The notes below the pieces were generated by a model. It did not search any database. It worked only from the letters and a program-made list of their open reading frames with translations, and had not been told where the DNA came from. The translations under genes and the position numbers were made by a program. Of a stretch of DNA of 64,000 nt, positions 1 through 9,203 are shown piece after piece. The stretch's first letter is position 1; each line of letters begins with the position of its first letter. Origin of the DNA: Terrabacter sp. MAHUQ-38 (GTDB lineage Bacteria > Actinomycetota > Actinomycetes > Actinomycetales > Dermatophilaceae); the NCBI RefSeq assembly GCF_014518425.1, contig NZ_JACVCU010000007.1, positions 78,057 through 142,056 on the forward strand, given 5' to 3'.

Positions 1-39
1 CAGGGCGTCATGTCGGCGTCCGTCCTGCTCAAGCGTTGA
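1..39 (+). CDS. C-terminal end of a gene that starts before the window
   Basis: Frame 1 is open from the first base and ends with TGA at 37-39, giving twelve residues that end in SVLLKR. The stop lies 4 bases before the ATG of the VKOR gene, so the two are probably co-transcribed. Too little is present to identify the protein. Confidence 0.45.
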   Translation, partial: QGVMSASVLLKR

Positions 40-43
40 CCCG

Positions 44-571
44 ATGAGCTCGCTACGCGACGACACCGCGACGGCCGGCGTCGGCCCCCAGCCCGCTGGT
101 CGGGAGCGGCCGGGGTGGCTCGCGCCCGTCTCGCTCGGTCTCGTGGTGGCCGGCCTGATCGTGTCGGCCTACCTGACGTTCGAGCACTTCACGGCCAACG
201 CCACCCTCGCCTGCAGCATCGGTGGCGTCGTCGACTGCGCGAAGGTCACCACGTCCGCGTGGAGCACCTTCATGGGGGTGCCCGTGGCGCTGCTCGGCCT
301 CCTCTTCTTCGTGGCGCTGCTCGGCCTCTGCTGGCCGAGCACCTGGCACCGGCGGGAGCGATGGCTCGACCCGGCGCGCCTCGGCTGGGTCACGATCGGA
401 CTGGGCATGGCGCTCTACCTCGTGTGGGCCGAGCTGTACCGCATCCACGCGATCTGCCTGTGGTGCACGGCAGTCCACGTCCTCACGTTCCTGCTCTGGA
501 TCGTCGTCCTCTTCGGCCAGATCCTCTCCGGGCCCGCCGGTGAGGTCACCGCCGACGCCAGGTCGGATTGA
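44..571 (+). CDS. Vitamin K epoxide reductase (VKOR) family membrane protein
   Basis: A 175-residue protein with four or five hydrophobic segments (about residues 26-46, 80-100, 112-135 and 138-162). It has the two VKOR cysteine signatures: the loop pair in CSIGGVVDC after the first membrane span, and the CLWC redox centre near residue 137 before the last span. Bacterial VKOR homologues reoxidise DsbA-like thioredoxins at the membrane and so drive disulfide bond formation in exported proteins, replacing DsbB. A fused thioredoxin domain, present in some homologues, is absent, so a separate partner is expected. The gene follows the truncated upstream gene by 4 bases and converges on the DUF4032 gene. 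Confidence 0.9.
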   Translation: MSSLRDDTATAGVGPQPAGRERPGWLAPVSLGLVVAGLIVSAYLTFEHFTANATLACSIGGVVDCAKVTTSAWSTFMGVPVALLGLLFFVALLGLCWPSTWHRRERWLDPARLGWVTIGLGMALYLVWAELYRIHAICLWCTAVHVLTFLLWIVVLFGQILSGPAGEVTADARSD

Positions 572-597
572 CGGCGTACGCCGAGGGCCGTTGACGC

Positions 598-1842
598 TCA
601 GTCGAGGCGGCTGATGACGGGCATCTCCTCGGTGTCGACCCCGAGGACGGACTTCTCCTCGGGTTTGGCAGGGAGGACCGTGGCGACGTAGTCACGCAGG
701 GCCTCGTCGATCGGGGTGTCACGCCCGGCCCGCTCGCTCATGTACCAGCGGTGCTCGAGGACCTCGTGGAAGATCTCGGCCGGCTCGAGGCGTCCGGTCA
801 GCTCGCGCGGAACGGCCCGCGTGACCGGCTCGTAGACCTTCGCCAGCCAGTCATGGGCCACGATCTCCTCGTCCTCGCCCTGACGGTCGGTCGCGGCCGT
901 GTAGGCGTCGAGGTCGTTGAGCAGGCGACGAGCCTGGTTCTCTCCGACGTCGAGGCCGGTGAGGCGCAGCAGGCGGCGCGAGTGGTGACCGGCGTCGACG
1001 ACCTTGGGGGTGATGACGATCTCGGTGCCGCCGATGTCGGTGGCGATCGACAGCTCGTCGACGTCGAAGCCGAGCTCGTTGAGGCGGCGGATGCGCTCGT
1101 CGACGCGCCACCGGTCGCCGAGCTCGAAGCGCTCGGTGCCGGTGAGCGTGTCCCAGAGGGTGTGGTAGCGCTCGATGATCGACGCAGACACCTCGAACGG
1201 GTCGGCGTGCTGCTCGAGGAAGCCGCCGGCCGAGAGGTCCATGAGCTCGCCCGCGATGTTGACCCTGGCGATGTCGAGGTCGTGCTCGCGTTGCCCGTTG
1301 GACAGGCGCGGGTGGAGCTCTCCTGTCTCTGCGTCGACGAGGTAGGCGGCGAAGGCGCCCGCGTCACGGCGGAAGAGGGTGTTGGACAGGGACACGTCGC
1401 CCCACCAGAACCCCTCGAGGTGCAGGCGCACGAGGAGCAGCGCGAGCGCGTCCATGAGACGCACTGCGGTGTCGGGCCGCAGGTTCTGGCTGTACAGCGC
1501 GCGGTACGGCAACGAGAACTGCAGGTGTCGGGTGATGAGGCAGGCGTCGAGCGGCTCGCCGTCGGCGGTGGTGCGGCCGTGGACGACGCCGAACGGTTCG
1601 ACGCTGGGCACGTCGAGGCGGCGCAGGTTGCGCAGCATGGCGTACTCACGGTCGGCGATGTCGTCCTTGATCTCCTTGACAGCCAGCACACGCGGGCCCA
1701 TCTTGACGAAGCGGACGACGTGACGCGAGATGCCCCGAGGCAGGGCGGCGAGGTAGGACTCGGGCCATTCCTCGAGGGGCGTCGACCAGGGCAGGTCGAG
1801 CAGGGCGGACTCGGGTCTTGCGGTGGTGATCTCGAGGGTCAC
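598..1842 (-). CDS. DUF4032 domain protein, kinase-like fold
   Basis: A 414-residue protein. The frame is open further upstream, but the GTG at 1842 begins the conserved part (TLEITTARPESALLDLPW). The first half has kinase-like features: a lysine in VLAVKEIKDD, the catalytic-loop-like GDVSLSN and the metal-site-like DAETGE, as in lipopolysaccharide-kinase-like proteins. The second half is the conserved actinobacterial DUF4032 region. The substrate is unknown. It lies downstream of the sugar ABC ATPase gene but is separated from it by a strong hairpin, so it is probably a separate transcription unit. Confidence 0.85.
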   Translation of the reverse strand: MTLEITTARPESALLDLPWSTPLEEWPESYLAALPRGISRHVVRFVKMGPRVLAVKEIKDDIADREYAMLRNLRRLDVPSVEPFGVVHGRTTADGEPLDACLITRHLQFSLPYRALYSQNLRPDTAVRLMDALALLLVRLHLEGFWWGDVSLSNTLFRRDAGAFAAYLVDAETGELHPRLSNGQREHDLDIARVNIAGELMDLSAGGFLEQHADPFEVSASIIERYHTLWDTLTGTERFELGDRWRVDERIRRLNELGFDVDELSIATDIGGTEIVITPKVVDAGHHSRRLLRLTGLDVGENQARRLLNDLDAYTAATDRQGEDEEIVAHDWLAKVYEPVTRAVPRELTGRLEPAEIFHEVLEHRWYMSERAGRDTPIDEALRDYVATVLPAKPEEKSVLGVDTEEMPVISRLD

Positions 1843-1924
1843 GCGCTCATCGTGGCACGCGCGCGCGTCGGGCGTCGATCGGCCCACAGCGCGAGCGCCC
1901 CCGTCGCGAGGCAGAGAACTGCAG

Positions 1925-1971
1925 ACGGCACCGGGCCGGCACCCCGTGGAGGGGTGCCGGCCCGGTGCCGT
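1925..1971 (-). terminator. Strong hairpin terminator after the ABC ATPase gene
   Basis: A perfect 21-bp inverted repeat (1925-1945 with 1951-1971) encloses a 5-base loop, GTGGA. It lies just past the stop codon of the minus-strand ATPase gene and before the DUF4032 gene. There is no clear U tract, which is common in high-GC actinobacteria. Confidence 0.8.
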
Positions 1972-1993
1972 GTGCCGTCGGCGCGTCGTGCGC

Positions 1994-3097
1994 TCAGTCG
2001 CCGATGCGCTCGCCCGACTCCGGGTTGAACAGGTGGACGTGACCCTGCTTCGGCTTGAGGTGCAGGACCTGGCCCTTCTCCGGGGGACGGCGACCGTCGA
2101 CGCGGGCGATGAACGGCTTGCCCGTCTCCTCGTCGCCCTCGATGTCGATCTGGTGCGCCTTGGTCGAGCCGTAGATGTACGCGTCGGCGCCGAGCTCCTC
2201 GACGACGTCGACCGTGACGGCCAGGCCGGTGCCGTCCTCGGCCACCTCGAGGTCCTCCGGGCGGACACCCATCGTGATGTGCTTGCCGACGCCGCCGAGC
2301 AGGCCCCGCTCGATCGGCACCGCGTGGCCACCGAAGTCGGCGCCCGACTCGGTGAGCGGGACGTCGAGCAGGTTCATGGCCGGAGACCCGATGAAGCCGG
2401 CGACGAAGACATTGGACGGGTGGTCGTACATCCGACGCGGGGTGTCGCACTGCTGGAGCAGGCCGTCCTTGAGGACCGCGACGCGGTCGCCCATCGTCAT
2501 GGCCTCGATCTGGTCGTGCGTGACGTAGACCGTCGTGACGCCGAGGCGACGCTGCAGCGAGGCGATCTGCGTGCGTGTCTGCACGCGCAGCTTGGCGTCG
2601 AGGTTGGACAGCGGCTCGTCCATGAGGAACACCTGGGGCGAGCGGACGATGGCGCGGCCCATGGCGACACGCTGACGCTGGCCACCCGAGAGGGCCTTCG
2701 GCTTGCGGTCGAGGTACGGCTCGAGGTCGAGGATCTTGGCCGCCTCCTCGACGCGCTTGCGGATCTCGCTCTTGTCGACACCGGCGATCTTGAGCGCGAA
2801 GCCCATGTTGTCGGCGACGGACATGTGCGGGTAGAGCGCGTAGTTCTGGAACACCATCGCGACGTCGCGGTCCTTGGGGGACAGGTTCGTCACGTCGCGG
2901 TCACCGATGAGGATGCGTCCGCCGTTGACCTCCTCGAGGCCGGCGAGCATGCGCAGGGAGGTGGACTTGCCACATCCGGAGGGACCGACGAGGACGAGGA
3001 ACTCTCCGTCCGCGATCTCGATGTTGAGCTTGTCGACGGAGGGGACCGGGTTTCCCGGGTACTGCCTCGTCGCGTTGTCGAACGTCACTGTTGCCAT
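1994..3097 (-). CDS. msiK: Sugar ABC transporter ATP-binding protein (MsiK/UgpC type)
   Basis: A 367-residue cytoplasmic ATPase that energises sugar ABC importers. The start at 3097 is preceded by GAAGGA. Walker A is GPSGCGKST (about 38-46), followed by the LSGGQ signature (about 134), Walker B with LMDEPLSNLD (about 158) and a C-terminal TOBE/OB-type regulatory region with VRPEDLEV, as in MalK, MsiK and UgpC. It is divergent from malE across a 268-base region with operator-like repeats. The other three importers in the window have no ATPase gene, as in Streptomyces, where one MsiK serves many sugar systems. That this protein serves several importers here is an inference. Confidence 0.9.
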   Translation of the reverse strand: MATVTFDNATRQYPGNPVPSVDKLNIEIADGEFLVLVGPSGCGKSTSLRMLAGLEEVNGGRILIGDRDVTNLSPKDRDVAMVFQNYALYPHMSVADNMGFALKIAGVDKSEIRKRVEEAAKILDLEPYLDRKPKALSGGQRQRVAMGRAIVRSPQVFLMDEPLSNLDAKLRVQTRTQIASLQRRLGVTTVYVTHDQIEAMTMGDRVAVLKDGLLQQCDTPRRMYDHPSNVFVAGFIGSPAMNLLDVPLTESGADFGGHAVPIERGLLGGVGKHITMGVRPEDLEVAEDGTGLAVTVDVVEELGADAYIYGSTKAHQIDIEGDEETGKPFIARVDGRRPPEKGQVLHLKPKQGHVHLFNPESGERIGD

Positions 3098-3263
3098 GGC
3101 TTCTTTGCCTTCCTTCACCGGCAGGAACGTGCCGGACGATCCGTTGTAAAGGTGCTGCCTGCCCAGGTGAGCAGGCATCGTCATCATGGCCCATGCCGGG
3201 CGGCTTGGCCACCCCACGTCCACCCTGTCGCGCCAGGCGCCGATCCGGGCTGTGTCCAGAACG

Positions 3264-3312
3264 TTGCAAAAAGTTGCTGCAAGATGACTGGATCATCGTT
3301 GCAACTTCTTGC
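3264..3312. promoter_or_regulatory. Operator-like repeats between msiK and malE
   Basis: Two related AT-rich elements lie in the divergent region: TTGCAAAAAGTTGCTGCAAG at 3264-3283 and TTGCAACTTCTTGC at 3299-3312. Both consist of TTGCAA / CTTGCA-type half-sites, resembling LacI/MalR-family operators upstream of actinobacterial maltose and amylase genes. The LacI regulator at the end of this operon (9204-10217) is the obvious candidate ligand. Assignment is by motif resemblance only. Confidence 0.55.
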
Positions 3313-3365
3313 TAGATTTCGGCAACCGGTGGCGGCGTGTGCCACCTGGCTTCAAAGGAGAATCC

Positions 3366-4685
3366 ATGCACAAGCGTGCGCTCGGCGCTGCTGCCGTCAC
3401 GGGTGTTGCCGCCCTGGCCCTCAGCGCCTGCGGTGGGTCCAGCCCCACCACCCCGTCCGACACCGGCGGCGCCGGCACGAGCAAGGCGACCAGCAGCGGC
3501 GTTCCGGAGACGCCGAGCGGCACCGCTGCTCCCGTCCGCGACGCCAACGTCGACCTCGTCATCTGGACCGACGCCGACCGCTCCAAGGCCGTCCAGAAGT
3601 ACGCCGACCAGTTCGCCTCCGAGAACGGCGTGTCGGTCAAGGTCCAGATCGCCACTGACACCCGCACCCAGTTCAAGGACGCGACCAAGGTCGGCAAGGG
3701 TCCCGACGTCATCGTCGGCGCCCACGACTGGCTCGGTGAGCTCGTCCAGAACTCCACCGTCGCGCCGGTCAACCTCTCGTCCGACGTCGCCGCCAAGTTC
3801 CTTCCGAACGCCATCGCGGCCACGAAGTTCAACGGCCAGTCCTACGGCGTGCCCTACGCCGTCGAGAACATCGGCCTCATGTACAACAAGGACCTCGTCC
3901 CCAACCCGCCGAAGACGATGGACGAGCTGGTCGCCACCGGCGAGAAGCTCGTCAAGGAGGGCAAGGCCAAGCAGGTCCTCTCGCAGTTCGTCTCCAAGGT
4001 CGGCAACGCGTACTTCGCGTACCCGTACCTCTCGGCCTTCCCGGACGGTGGCATCTTCGCCACGAAGGACAACGGCGACTACGACCCGAACAAGCTGCTC
4101 GTCAACAGCGCCGGCTCCGTCAAGGGTGGTGACATCCTGGCCGACCTCGGCAAGAAGAAGGTCCTCTCGACCAACGTCGACGACACGAACCAGGATGCCC
4201 TCTTCGACACGAAGAAGGCCCCGTTCATGATCAGCGGCCCGTGGAGCGTTGCCAAGGCCAAGGAGGCCGGCATCAACTACGGCATCGCCCCGCTGCCCAG
4301 CCTCACCGGTGGCGGTGCCATGAAGCCGTTCCTCGGCGTCCAGATGTTCTACGTCTCGAGCAAGGCCAAGAACGCCGCGCTCGCGCAGGAGTTCGTCACG
4401 AACTACATCCCGCGCAAGGACGTCCAGCTCGCCCTCTTCGAGGTCGGCAAGCGTCCGCCGGCCCTCAAGGAGGCCTACGACGAGGTCTCGGCGAGCGACC
4501 CCGACGTCAAGGCCTGGTACGAGGCCGGCGTCGACGGTAAGCCGATGCCGAACATCCCGGCGATGAACTCGGTCTGGGGCCCCTTCGGCCAGGCGACTGC
4601 CGACATCATCGCCGGCAAGGCCGGCGCCAAGGAGCGGCTCGACGCCGCGGCCAAGGAGATCGCGGCCAACATCGCCAAGGGCTGA
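3366..4685 (+). CDS. malE: Maltose/maltodextrin-type ABC substrate-binding lipoprotein
   Basis: A 439-residue exported lipoprotein. AAAGGAG at 3354-3360 places the start at 3366. The signal peptide ends in the lipobox LSAC with Cys22, followed by a Ser/Thr/Gly-rich linker of about 40 residues. The body is a type-1 solute-binding fold with VIWTDADRS, PDVIVGAHDWLGEL, YGVPYAVENIGLMYNKD and PFMISGPWSV, close to MalE-like proteins. It binds the sugar outside the cell and delivers it to the MalF/MalG permease encoded next. The GH13 neighbour argues for alpha-glucans such as maltodextrin; exact specificity cannot be read from sequence. Confidence 0.9.
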   Translation: MHKRALGAAAVTGVAALALSACGGSSPTTPSDTGGAGTSKATSSGVPETPSGTAAPVRDANVDLVIWTDADRSKAVQKYADQFASENGVSVKVQIATDTRTQFKDATKVGKGPDVIVGAHDWLGELVQNSTVAPVNLSSDVAAKFLPNAIAATKFNGQSYGVPYAVENIGLMYNKDLVPNPPKTMDELVATGEKLVKEGKAKQVLSQFVSKVGNAYFAYPYLSAFPDGGIFATKDNGDYDPNKLLVNSAGSVKGGDILADLGKKKVLSTNVDDTNQDALFDTKKAPFMISGPWSVAKAKEAGINYGIAPLPSLTGGGAMKPFLGVQMFYVSSKAKNAALAQEFVTNYIPRKDVQLALFEVGKRPPALKEAYDEVSASDPDVKAWYEAGVDGKPMPNIPAMNSVWGPFGQATADIIAGKAGAKERLDAAAKEIAANIAKG

Positions 4686-4702
4686 GCCCTCGGTCGGAGA
4701 GC

Positions 4703-4739
4703 GGTCCCGGGGTCTGCCGCCGTGGCGGACCCCGGGACC
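4703..4739 (+). terminator. Intercistronic hairpin between malE and malF
   Basis: A perfect 12-bp inverted repeat (4703-4714 with 4728-4739) lies 18 bases after the malE stop. Such structures often cause partial termination or protect the 3' end, so that the binding protein is made in excess over the permease. No U tract follows, so transcription probably continues into malF. Confidence 0.6.
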
Positions 4740-4833
4740 CGGCCCGGACACGGGCCACCGGGGGAGCTCCACGTGGGCTCCCTTCGTGCATCTACGGGTA
4801 ACGGCGCCGGCTCGGCGCAAAAGGACGTGTCAC

Positions 4834-6378
4834 ATGACCAAGCCCATCGCGCTCGCGATCAAGTGGGTTCTCATCGCCGCCGCGATGGTCGGCATCCTCT
4901 GGATCGCCACCAGGCTCGCCGCGGCAGGCAACACGATGGCCGTCGTCATCGCCGGACTGGTCGGGATGGGGATCCTCGCCGTCTACGCGACGCGGCGAGC
5001 TGTCCCGCTCAAGTACCTCGTGCCGGGTCTGCTCTTCATGACCCTCTTCCAGGTGTGGCCCGTGCTCTACACCGCGAACCTCTCGCTGACCAACTACGGC
5101 GACGGCCACCTCTACAGCAAGGAGGACTCGGTCAAGGACATCATCGCCCAGTCCGTGCGAGAGGTCCCGAACACCCCGCGCTACAAGATGTCGATCGCGA
5201 CGGCGGAGGGCGGCGACGCCACCACCGCGGACCTCGTCCTGCTGCTGACCAAGCCGGACGGCACGATGTACCTCGGTGACAAGACCGGCCTCAAGCCGCT
5301 GGCTGCCACGGGTGTCGAGAAGACGTCGATCGGAAAGATCACCAAGGCGCCCGGCTACACCGTCCTCAACGCCCGACAGGCCAACGCCCGGAGCAAGGAC
5401 CTTTCCGCCATCGCCGTGCCGACGTCCGACGGCGGAGGTGTCAAACCGGTCGGCCTCTCGGAGGCCTTCGAGGGCAGGGCGACCGTCACCTTCGACGCCG
5501 GCGCCGACAAGCTCACCGACACCTCGACGCAACCGCCTTCGGTGTACGCCCCGAAGGATGCCCGCTGGGTCAACGTCGCCGACACCACCCAGTCGTTCCC
5601 GCAGGGCTGGAAAGAGAACGTCGGCCTCGCCAACTACTCGCGCATCCTCACCGACGACACGATCCGCAGCGGCTTCCTCAAGATCTTCATCTGGAACGTC
5701 GTGTTCGCGATCGTCTCGGTGCTCTCGACCTTCCTGCTCGGCATGCTCATCGCCCTGCTCTTCAACGACCCGAAGCTGCGCGGCAAGGGCATCTACCGGT
5801 CCTTGCTGATCCTCCCGTACGCGTTGCCCGGCTTCGTCACGGCGCTGGTGTGGAAGGGCATGTTCAACCAGGACTACGGCATCATCAACCAGACGCTCGG
5901 GCTCGGGATCGACTGGCTCGGAACCGATCTCGGCGCCAAGGCCGCGATCCTCATCACGAACCTCTGGCTCGGCTTCCCGTACATGTTCATCGTCTGCACC
6001 GGTGCCCTGCAGTCCATCCCGCAGGACGTCCGCGAGGCCGCCACGATCGACGGCGCCAATGCGTTCCGCACGCTGCGCTCGATCATCATGCCGCTGCTGC
6101 TCGTGGCTGTCGGGCCGCTGCTGCTCGCGTCGTTCGCCTTCAACTTCAACAACTTCGGCCTGATCTACCTGCTCACCAAGGGTGGCCCGTTCAACGGCCA
6201 GGACACGAGCATCGGCTCCAGCGACCTGCTCATCACGTACGCGTACCGCCTGGCCTTCTCGGGCAGCGCCCCGAACTACGGCTTCGCGGCCGCGGTCTCC
6301 GTGGTCATCTTCCTGCTCGTGGCGCTGATGAGCATCCCGGGCTTCCGTCGCACCAAGGCTCTCGAGGAGGTCAACTGA
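4834..6378 (+). CDS. malF: Maltose-type ABC transporter permease (MalF)
   Basis: A 514-residue membrane protein. The start at 4834 follows AAAAGGACG. Two or three N-terminal spans precede a long extracytoplasmic insertion (about residues 80-260), as in enteric MalF, followed by the permease core. The EAA loop that docks the ATPase is EAATIDGANAFRTLRSIIMP. It pairs with MalG to form the import channel. Its stop overlaps the MalG start (TGATG at 6376-6380), indicating translational coupling. The large periplasmic-type domain separates it from the shorter permeases of the other importers here and supports a maltose/maltodextrin role. Confidence 0.9.
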   Translation: MTKPIALAIKWVLIAAAMVGILWIATRLAAAGNTMAVVIAGLVGMGILAVYATRRAVPLKYLVPGLLFMTLFQVWPVLYTANLSLTNYGDGHLYSKEDSVKDIIAQSVREVPNTPRYKMSIATAEGGDATTADLVLLLTKPDGTMYLGDKTGLKPLAATGVEKTSIGKITKAPGYTVLNARQANARSKDLSAIAVPTSDGGGVKPVGLSEAFEGRATVTFDAGADKLTDTSTQPPSVYAPKDARWVNVADTTQSFPQGWKENVGLANYSRILTDDTIRSGFLKIFIWNVVFAIVSVLSTFLLGMLIALLFNDPKLRGKGIYRSLLILPYALPGFVTALVWKGMFNQDYGIINQTLGLGIDWLGTDLGAKAAILITNLWLGFPYMFIVCTGALQSIPQDVREAATIDGANAFRTLRSIIMPLLLVAVGPLLLASFAFNFNNFGLIYLLTKGGPFNGQDTSIGSSDLLITYAYRLAFSGSAPNYGFAAAVSVVIFLLVALMSIPGFRRTKALEEVN

Positions 6379-7322
6379 TGTCGACCGTGAACGCTCCCGT
6401 CCCGGCCGACCCGCGGATGGAGACTCGTGTGGAGCAGGAGACCGGCCGCACCTCGCCTGCCTCCCCGAAACGGCGTGGTCTCGGCGGTTCGGTCTGGTGG
6501 CGCCACGCACTGGGCATCCTCGCCCTCGTGTGGGCGCTCTTCCCGATCCTGTTCATCTACTCGGCCGCGACGAATCCCAGCGGCACGCTGAACACTGCCA
6601 GCCTGCTGCCCTCGGGCTTCTCGACGAAGAACTTCGTCGACCTCTTCAACGACAGCTCGCGTCCGTTCTGGAGCTGGTACAAGAACTCGATGACCATCTC
6701 GCTCGTCGGTGCGCTCGGGGCGGTCTTCCTCGGCGGCTGTGCCGCGTTCGCCTTCTCCCGCCTGCGGTTCAAGGGCCGTCGCGGGGGCATGATGGCGCTG
6801 CTGCTGACGACGTTCTTCCCGGCGCTGCTCGCGATCGTCGCGATGTACATCATCTTCGCGTCCATCGGTGACGCGCTCCCGATGTTCGGGCTCAACACCA
6901 TCACCGGCCTGATCCTGGCCTACCTCGGTGGGGCGCTCGGCGCCAACGTGTGGCTGCTCAAGGGGTACTTCGACACGGTGCCCCGCGAGCTCGACGAGGC
7001 CGCGATCGTGGACGGCGCCAGCCACGTCCGCATCTTCTTCACGATGACGCTCCGCCTCGTCATGCCGATCCTCGTGACGGTCTTCATGCTCGTCTTCGTC
7101 GGCCTCTACGGCGAGTTCATGTTGGCGAGCGTCTTCCTCAACGACGTCGAGAACCAGACGCTCGGTGTGGGCCTCTACGGCATGACACTCGGCAACGATG
7201 CGAACACCCTGTTCGGGCGGTTCACGGCGGCCGCCCTGCTCGGCTCCATCCCCGTCATCCTGCTCTACCTGGCGTTCCAGAAGCAGCTCGTCGGCGGTCT
7301 CACCACGGGATCCGTCAAGTGA
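6378..7322 (+). CDS. malG: Maltose-type ABC transporter permease (MalG)
   Basis: A 314-residue membrane protein with about six spans after a 40-residue cytoplasmic N-terminus. The EAA motif is ELDEAAIVDGASHVRIFFTM. It forms the import channel with MalF. The ATG overlaps the malF stop, and its own TGA overlaps the GTG start of the GH13 gene (GTGA at 7319-7322), so malF, malG and the hydrolase form one coupled unit. Confidence 0.9.
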   Translation: MSTVNAPVPADPRMETRVEQETGRTSPASPKRRGLGGSVWWRHALGILALVWALFPILFIYSAATNPSGTLNTASLLPSGFSTKNFVDLFNDSSRPFWSWYKNSMTISLVGALGAVFLGGCAAFAFSRLRFKGRRGGMMALLLTTFFPALLAIVAMYIIFASIGDALPMFGLNTITGLILAYLGGALGANVWLLKGYFDTVPRELDEAAIVDGASHVRIFFTMTLRLVMPILVTVFMLVFVGLYGEFMLASVFLNDVENQTLGVGLYGMTLGNDANTLFGRFTAAALLGSIPVILLYLAFQKQLVGGLTTGSVK

Positions 7323-9202
7323 GTCCCGCCCCGACCCGTCAGCAGTCGTGGCTGAGCCGGCCGCACCACGACGGGTCGGGACGGTACGTCTCCGACGAGA
7401 CGCCCCGCCTCGGCGACCGTGTCGACGTCCTCGTCCGGGTCCCGCTCGAGGCGGGGGTCGACGCGGTCCACGTGCGTACTGCACCCGACGGCGAGGCTGT
7501 CTTCTCGGTGGCGAAGAAGGTGCGCACGACGGCGTGCGACGACTGGTGGCGCGTCACGCTGACGTGCCACAACCCCACGACGAACTACCGGTTCCTGCTG
7601 ACGGGCGGCCCGACGGCATACGCGTGGCTCAACGGAAGCGGCGTCCACGAGCGGGACGTGCCGGACGCGAGCGACTTCCGCATCGTCGCCCACGACTCGC
7701 CGCCGCCGGGCTGGGCGCTCGGCTCGGTCGTCTACCAGATCTTCCCGGACCGGTTCGCGCGCTCGAGGGGCGCATACAGGCACGCGACGCCCGACTGGGC
7801 GATCGCGGCCGCCTGGTCCGACCCGGTCGACACCAGCCCGAAGGGGGTCGCCCACCAGCTCTACGGCGGTGACCTCGACGGCATCACCGAGCACCTCGAC
7901 CACCTGGAGTCGCTCGGCGTCGACGTCGTCTACCTGACGCCGTTCTTCCCGGCGCGCTCCAACCACCGCTACGACGCGTCGTCCTTCGAGCAGATCGACC
8001 CGCTCCTCGGCGGGGCACCTGCGCTGCGCCGGCTCACGAAGGCCGCGCACGAGCGGGGCATGAAGGTGATGGGCGACTTCACGACGAACCACACGGGCAA
8101 CGCTCACGAGTGGTTCCTCGCCGCAGCCGGGCCGGACGGCAAGAGCAGGCCGGAGCGCGACTACTACATCTGGGAGGACGGCACCTACGTCGCCTGGCTC
8201 GGCGTGCCGTCGCTGCCGAAGCTCAACCACCTCAACCCGGCTCTGCGCCAGCGGATCTTCGAGGACCCGCAGGGGGTGGTGCGCAAGTGGCTCGGCCGTG
8301 CCGGAGGGCTGGACGGCTGGCGCGTCGACGTCGCCAACATGACCGGCCGGTGGCGGGCCACCGACGTCAACCACGACGTCGCCCGCCAGATGCGCGACGT
8401 CATGGGCCGCGTCGCCCCCGACGCACTGCTCGTCGGGGAGCACTTCCACGACTACACCGCCGACGTCCCGGGCGACGGCTGGCACGGCGTCATGAACTAC
8501 GCGGGCTTCGCCAAGCCGACCTGGACCTGGCTGCGCCACGAGCCGAAGGACCCGCGGTTCCTCGGCGCCCCCCGGCTGCCCCACCTCGAGGCGGGCGCCG
8601 TCGCCGAGACGATGCGCGACTTCACCTCGCGCATCCCGTGGCAGTCGCTCGTGCACTCCTTCAACCTCGTCGGCTCGCACGACGTGCCGCGCATCCGGAC
8701 CATCGTGGGGGCGGACCTCGTCGAGGCCGCGGCGGGCCTGCTCTTCACCTTCCCGTCGATGCCGATGCTCACCTACGGCGACGAGATCGGCATGGAGGGC
8801 ACGTTCGGCGAGGACGGTCGGCGTCCAATGCCCTGGGACGAGAACGACTGGGACGCAAACACGCTCGCGACCTACCGGGGCCTCATCGCGGCGCGTCAGC
8901 GGTCGGTGGCGCTGCGTCGCGGAGGTCTGCGCTGGGTCCACGCCGAGGGCGACGCGATCGTCTACCTCCGTGAGGCCCTCGACGAGGTGGCGCTCGTGCA
9001 CGTCGCTCGCGCCGCCCACGAGCCGATCGCCCTCGACCCGCGCCACCTCGCCGGGATCGCCACGGGCGCGTCGGCATACGGACGGGCGCCGAAGGTGGGC
9101 AAGCGTGCTGTCACACTGAGCGCCACAGGGCCCGGCGTCTCGATCTGGACGTGGCGCCCCACCGACGACGGGCCACGGCACGTCCGACGAAGGCGGAGGT
9201 GA
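7319..9202 (+). CDS. Glycoside hydrolase family 13 (neopullulanase/alpha-glucosidase-like)
   Basis: A 627-residue enzyme with no signal peptide, so it probably acts in the cytoplasm on imported maltodextrins. The N-terminal 120 residues resemble a CBM34-type beta domain (HHDGSGRYVSDETPRLGD). The catalytic barrel has the GH13 regions: GDFTTNHTG, GWRVDVANM with nucleophile Asp337, LLVGEHFHD with acid/base Glu374, and VGSHDVPRI with Asp455. Length and domain order fit cyclomaltodextrinase/neopullulanase-like enzymes, but the exact bond specificity is not certain. The GTG start overlaps the malG stop. Confidence 0.9.
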   Translation: MSPAPTRQQSWLSRPHHDGSGRYVSDETPRLGDRVDVLVRVPLEAGVDAVHVRTAPDGEAVFSVAKKVRTTACDDWWRVTLTCHNPTTNYRFLLTGGPTAYAWLNGSGVHERDVPDASDFRIVAHDSPPPGWALGSVVYQIFPDRFARSRGAYRHATPDWAIAAAWSDPVDTSPKGVAHQLYGGDLDGITEHLDHLESLGVDVVYLTPFFPARSNHRYDASSFEQIDPLLGGAPALRRLTKAAHERGMKVMGDFTTNHTGNAHEWFLAAAGPDGKSRPERDYYIWEDGTYVAWLGVPSLPKLNHLNPALRQRIFEDPQGVVRKWLGRAGGLDGWRVDVANMTGRWRATDVNHDVARQMRDVMGRVAPDALLVGEHFHDYTADVPGDGWHGVMNYAGFAKPTWTWLRHEPKDPRFLGAPRLPHLEAGAVAETMRDFTSRIPWQSLVHSFNLVGSHDVPRIRTIVGADLVEAAAGLLFTFPSMPMLTYGDEIGMEGTFGEDGRRPMPWDENDWDANTLATYRGLIAARQRSVALRRGGLRWVHAEGDAIVYLREALDEVALVHVARAAHEPIALDPRHLAGIATGASAYGRAPKVGKRAVTLSATGPGVSIWTWRPTDDGPRHVRRRRR

Positions 9203-9203
9203 G

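Noticed and set aside
1823..3658. A 611-codon open frame on the plus strand opposite msiK
   Set aside because: It is a shadow of the msiK and DUF4032 genes; the product is low-complexity Arg/Val/Asp-rich sequence with no domain features, while the other strand encodes recognisable proteins.
4792..6510. A 572-codon minus-strand frame opposite malF
   Set aside because: The sequence is Glu/Arg/Asp-rich antisense of a clear MalF permease and has no fold or motif.
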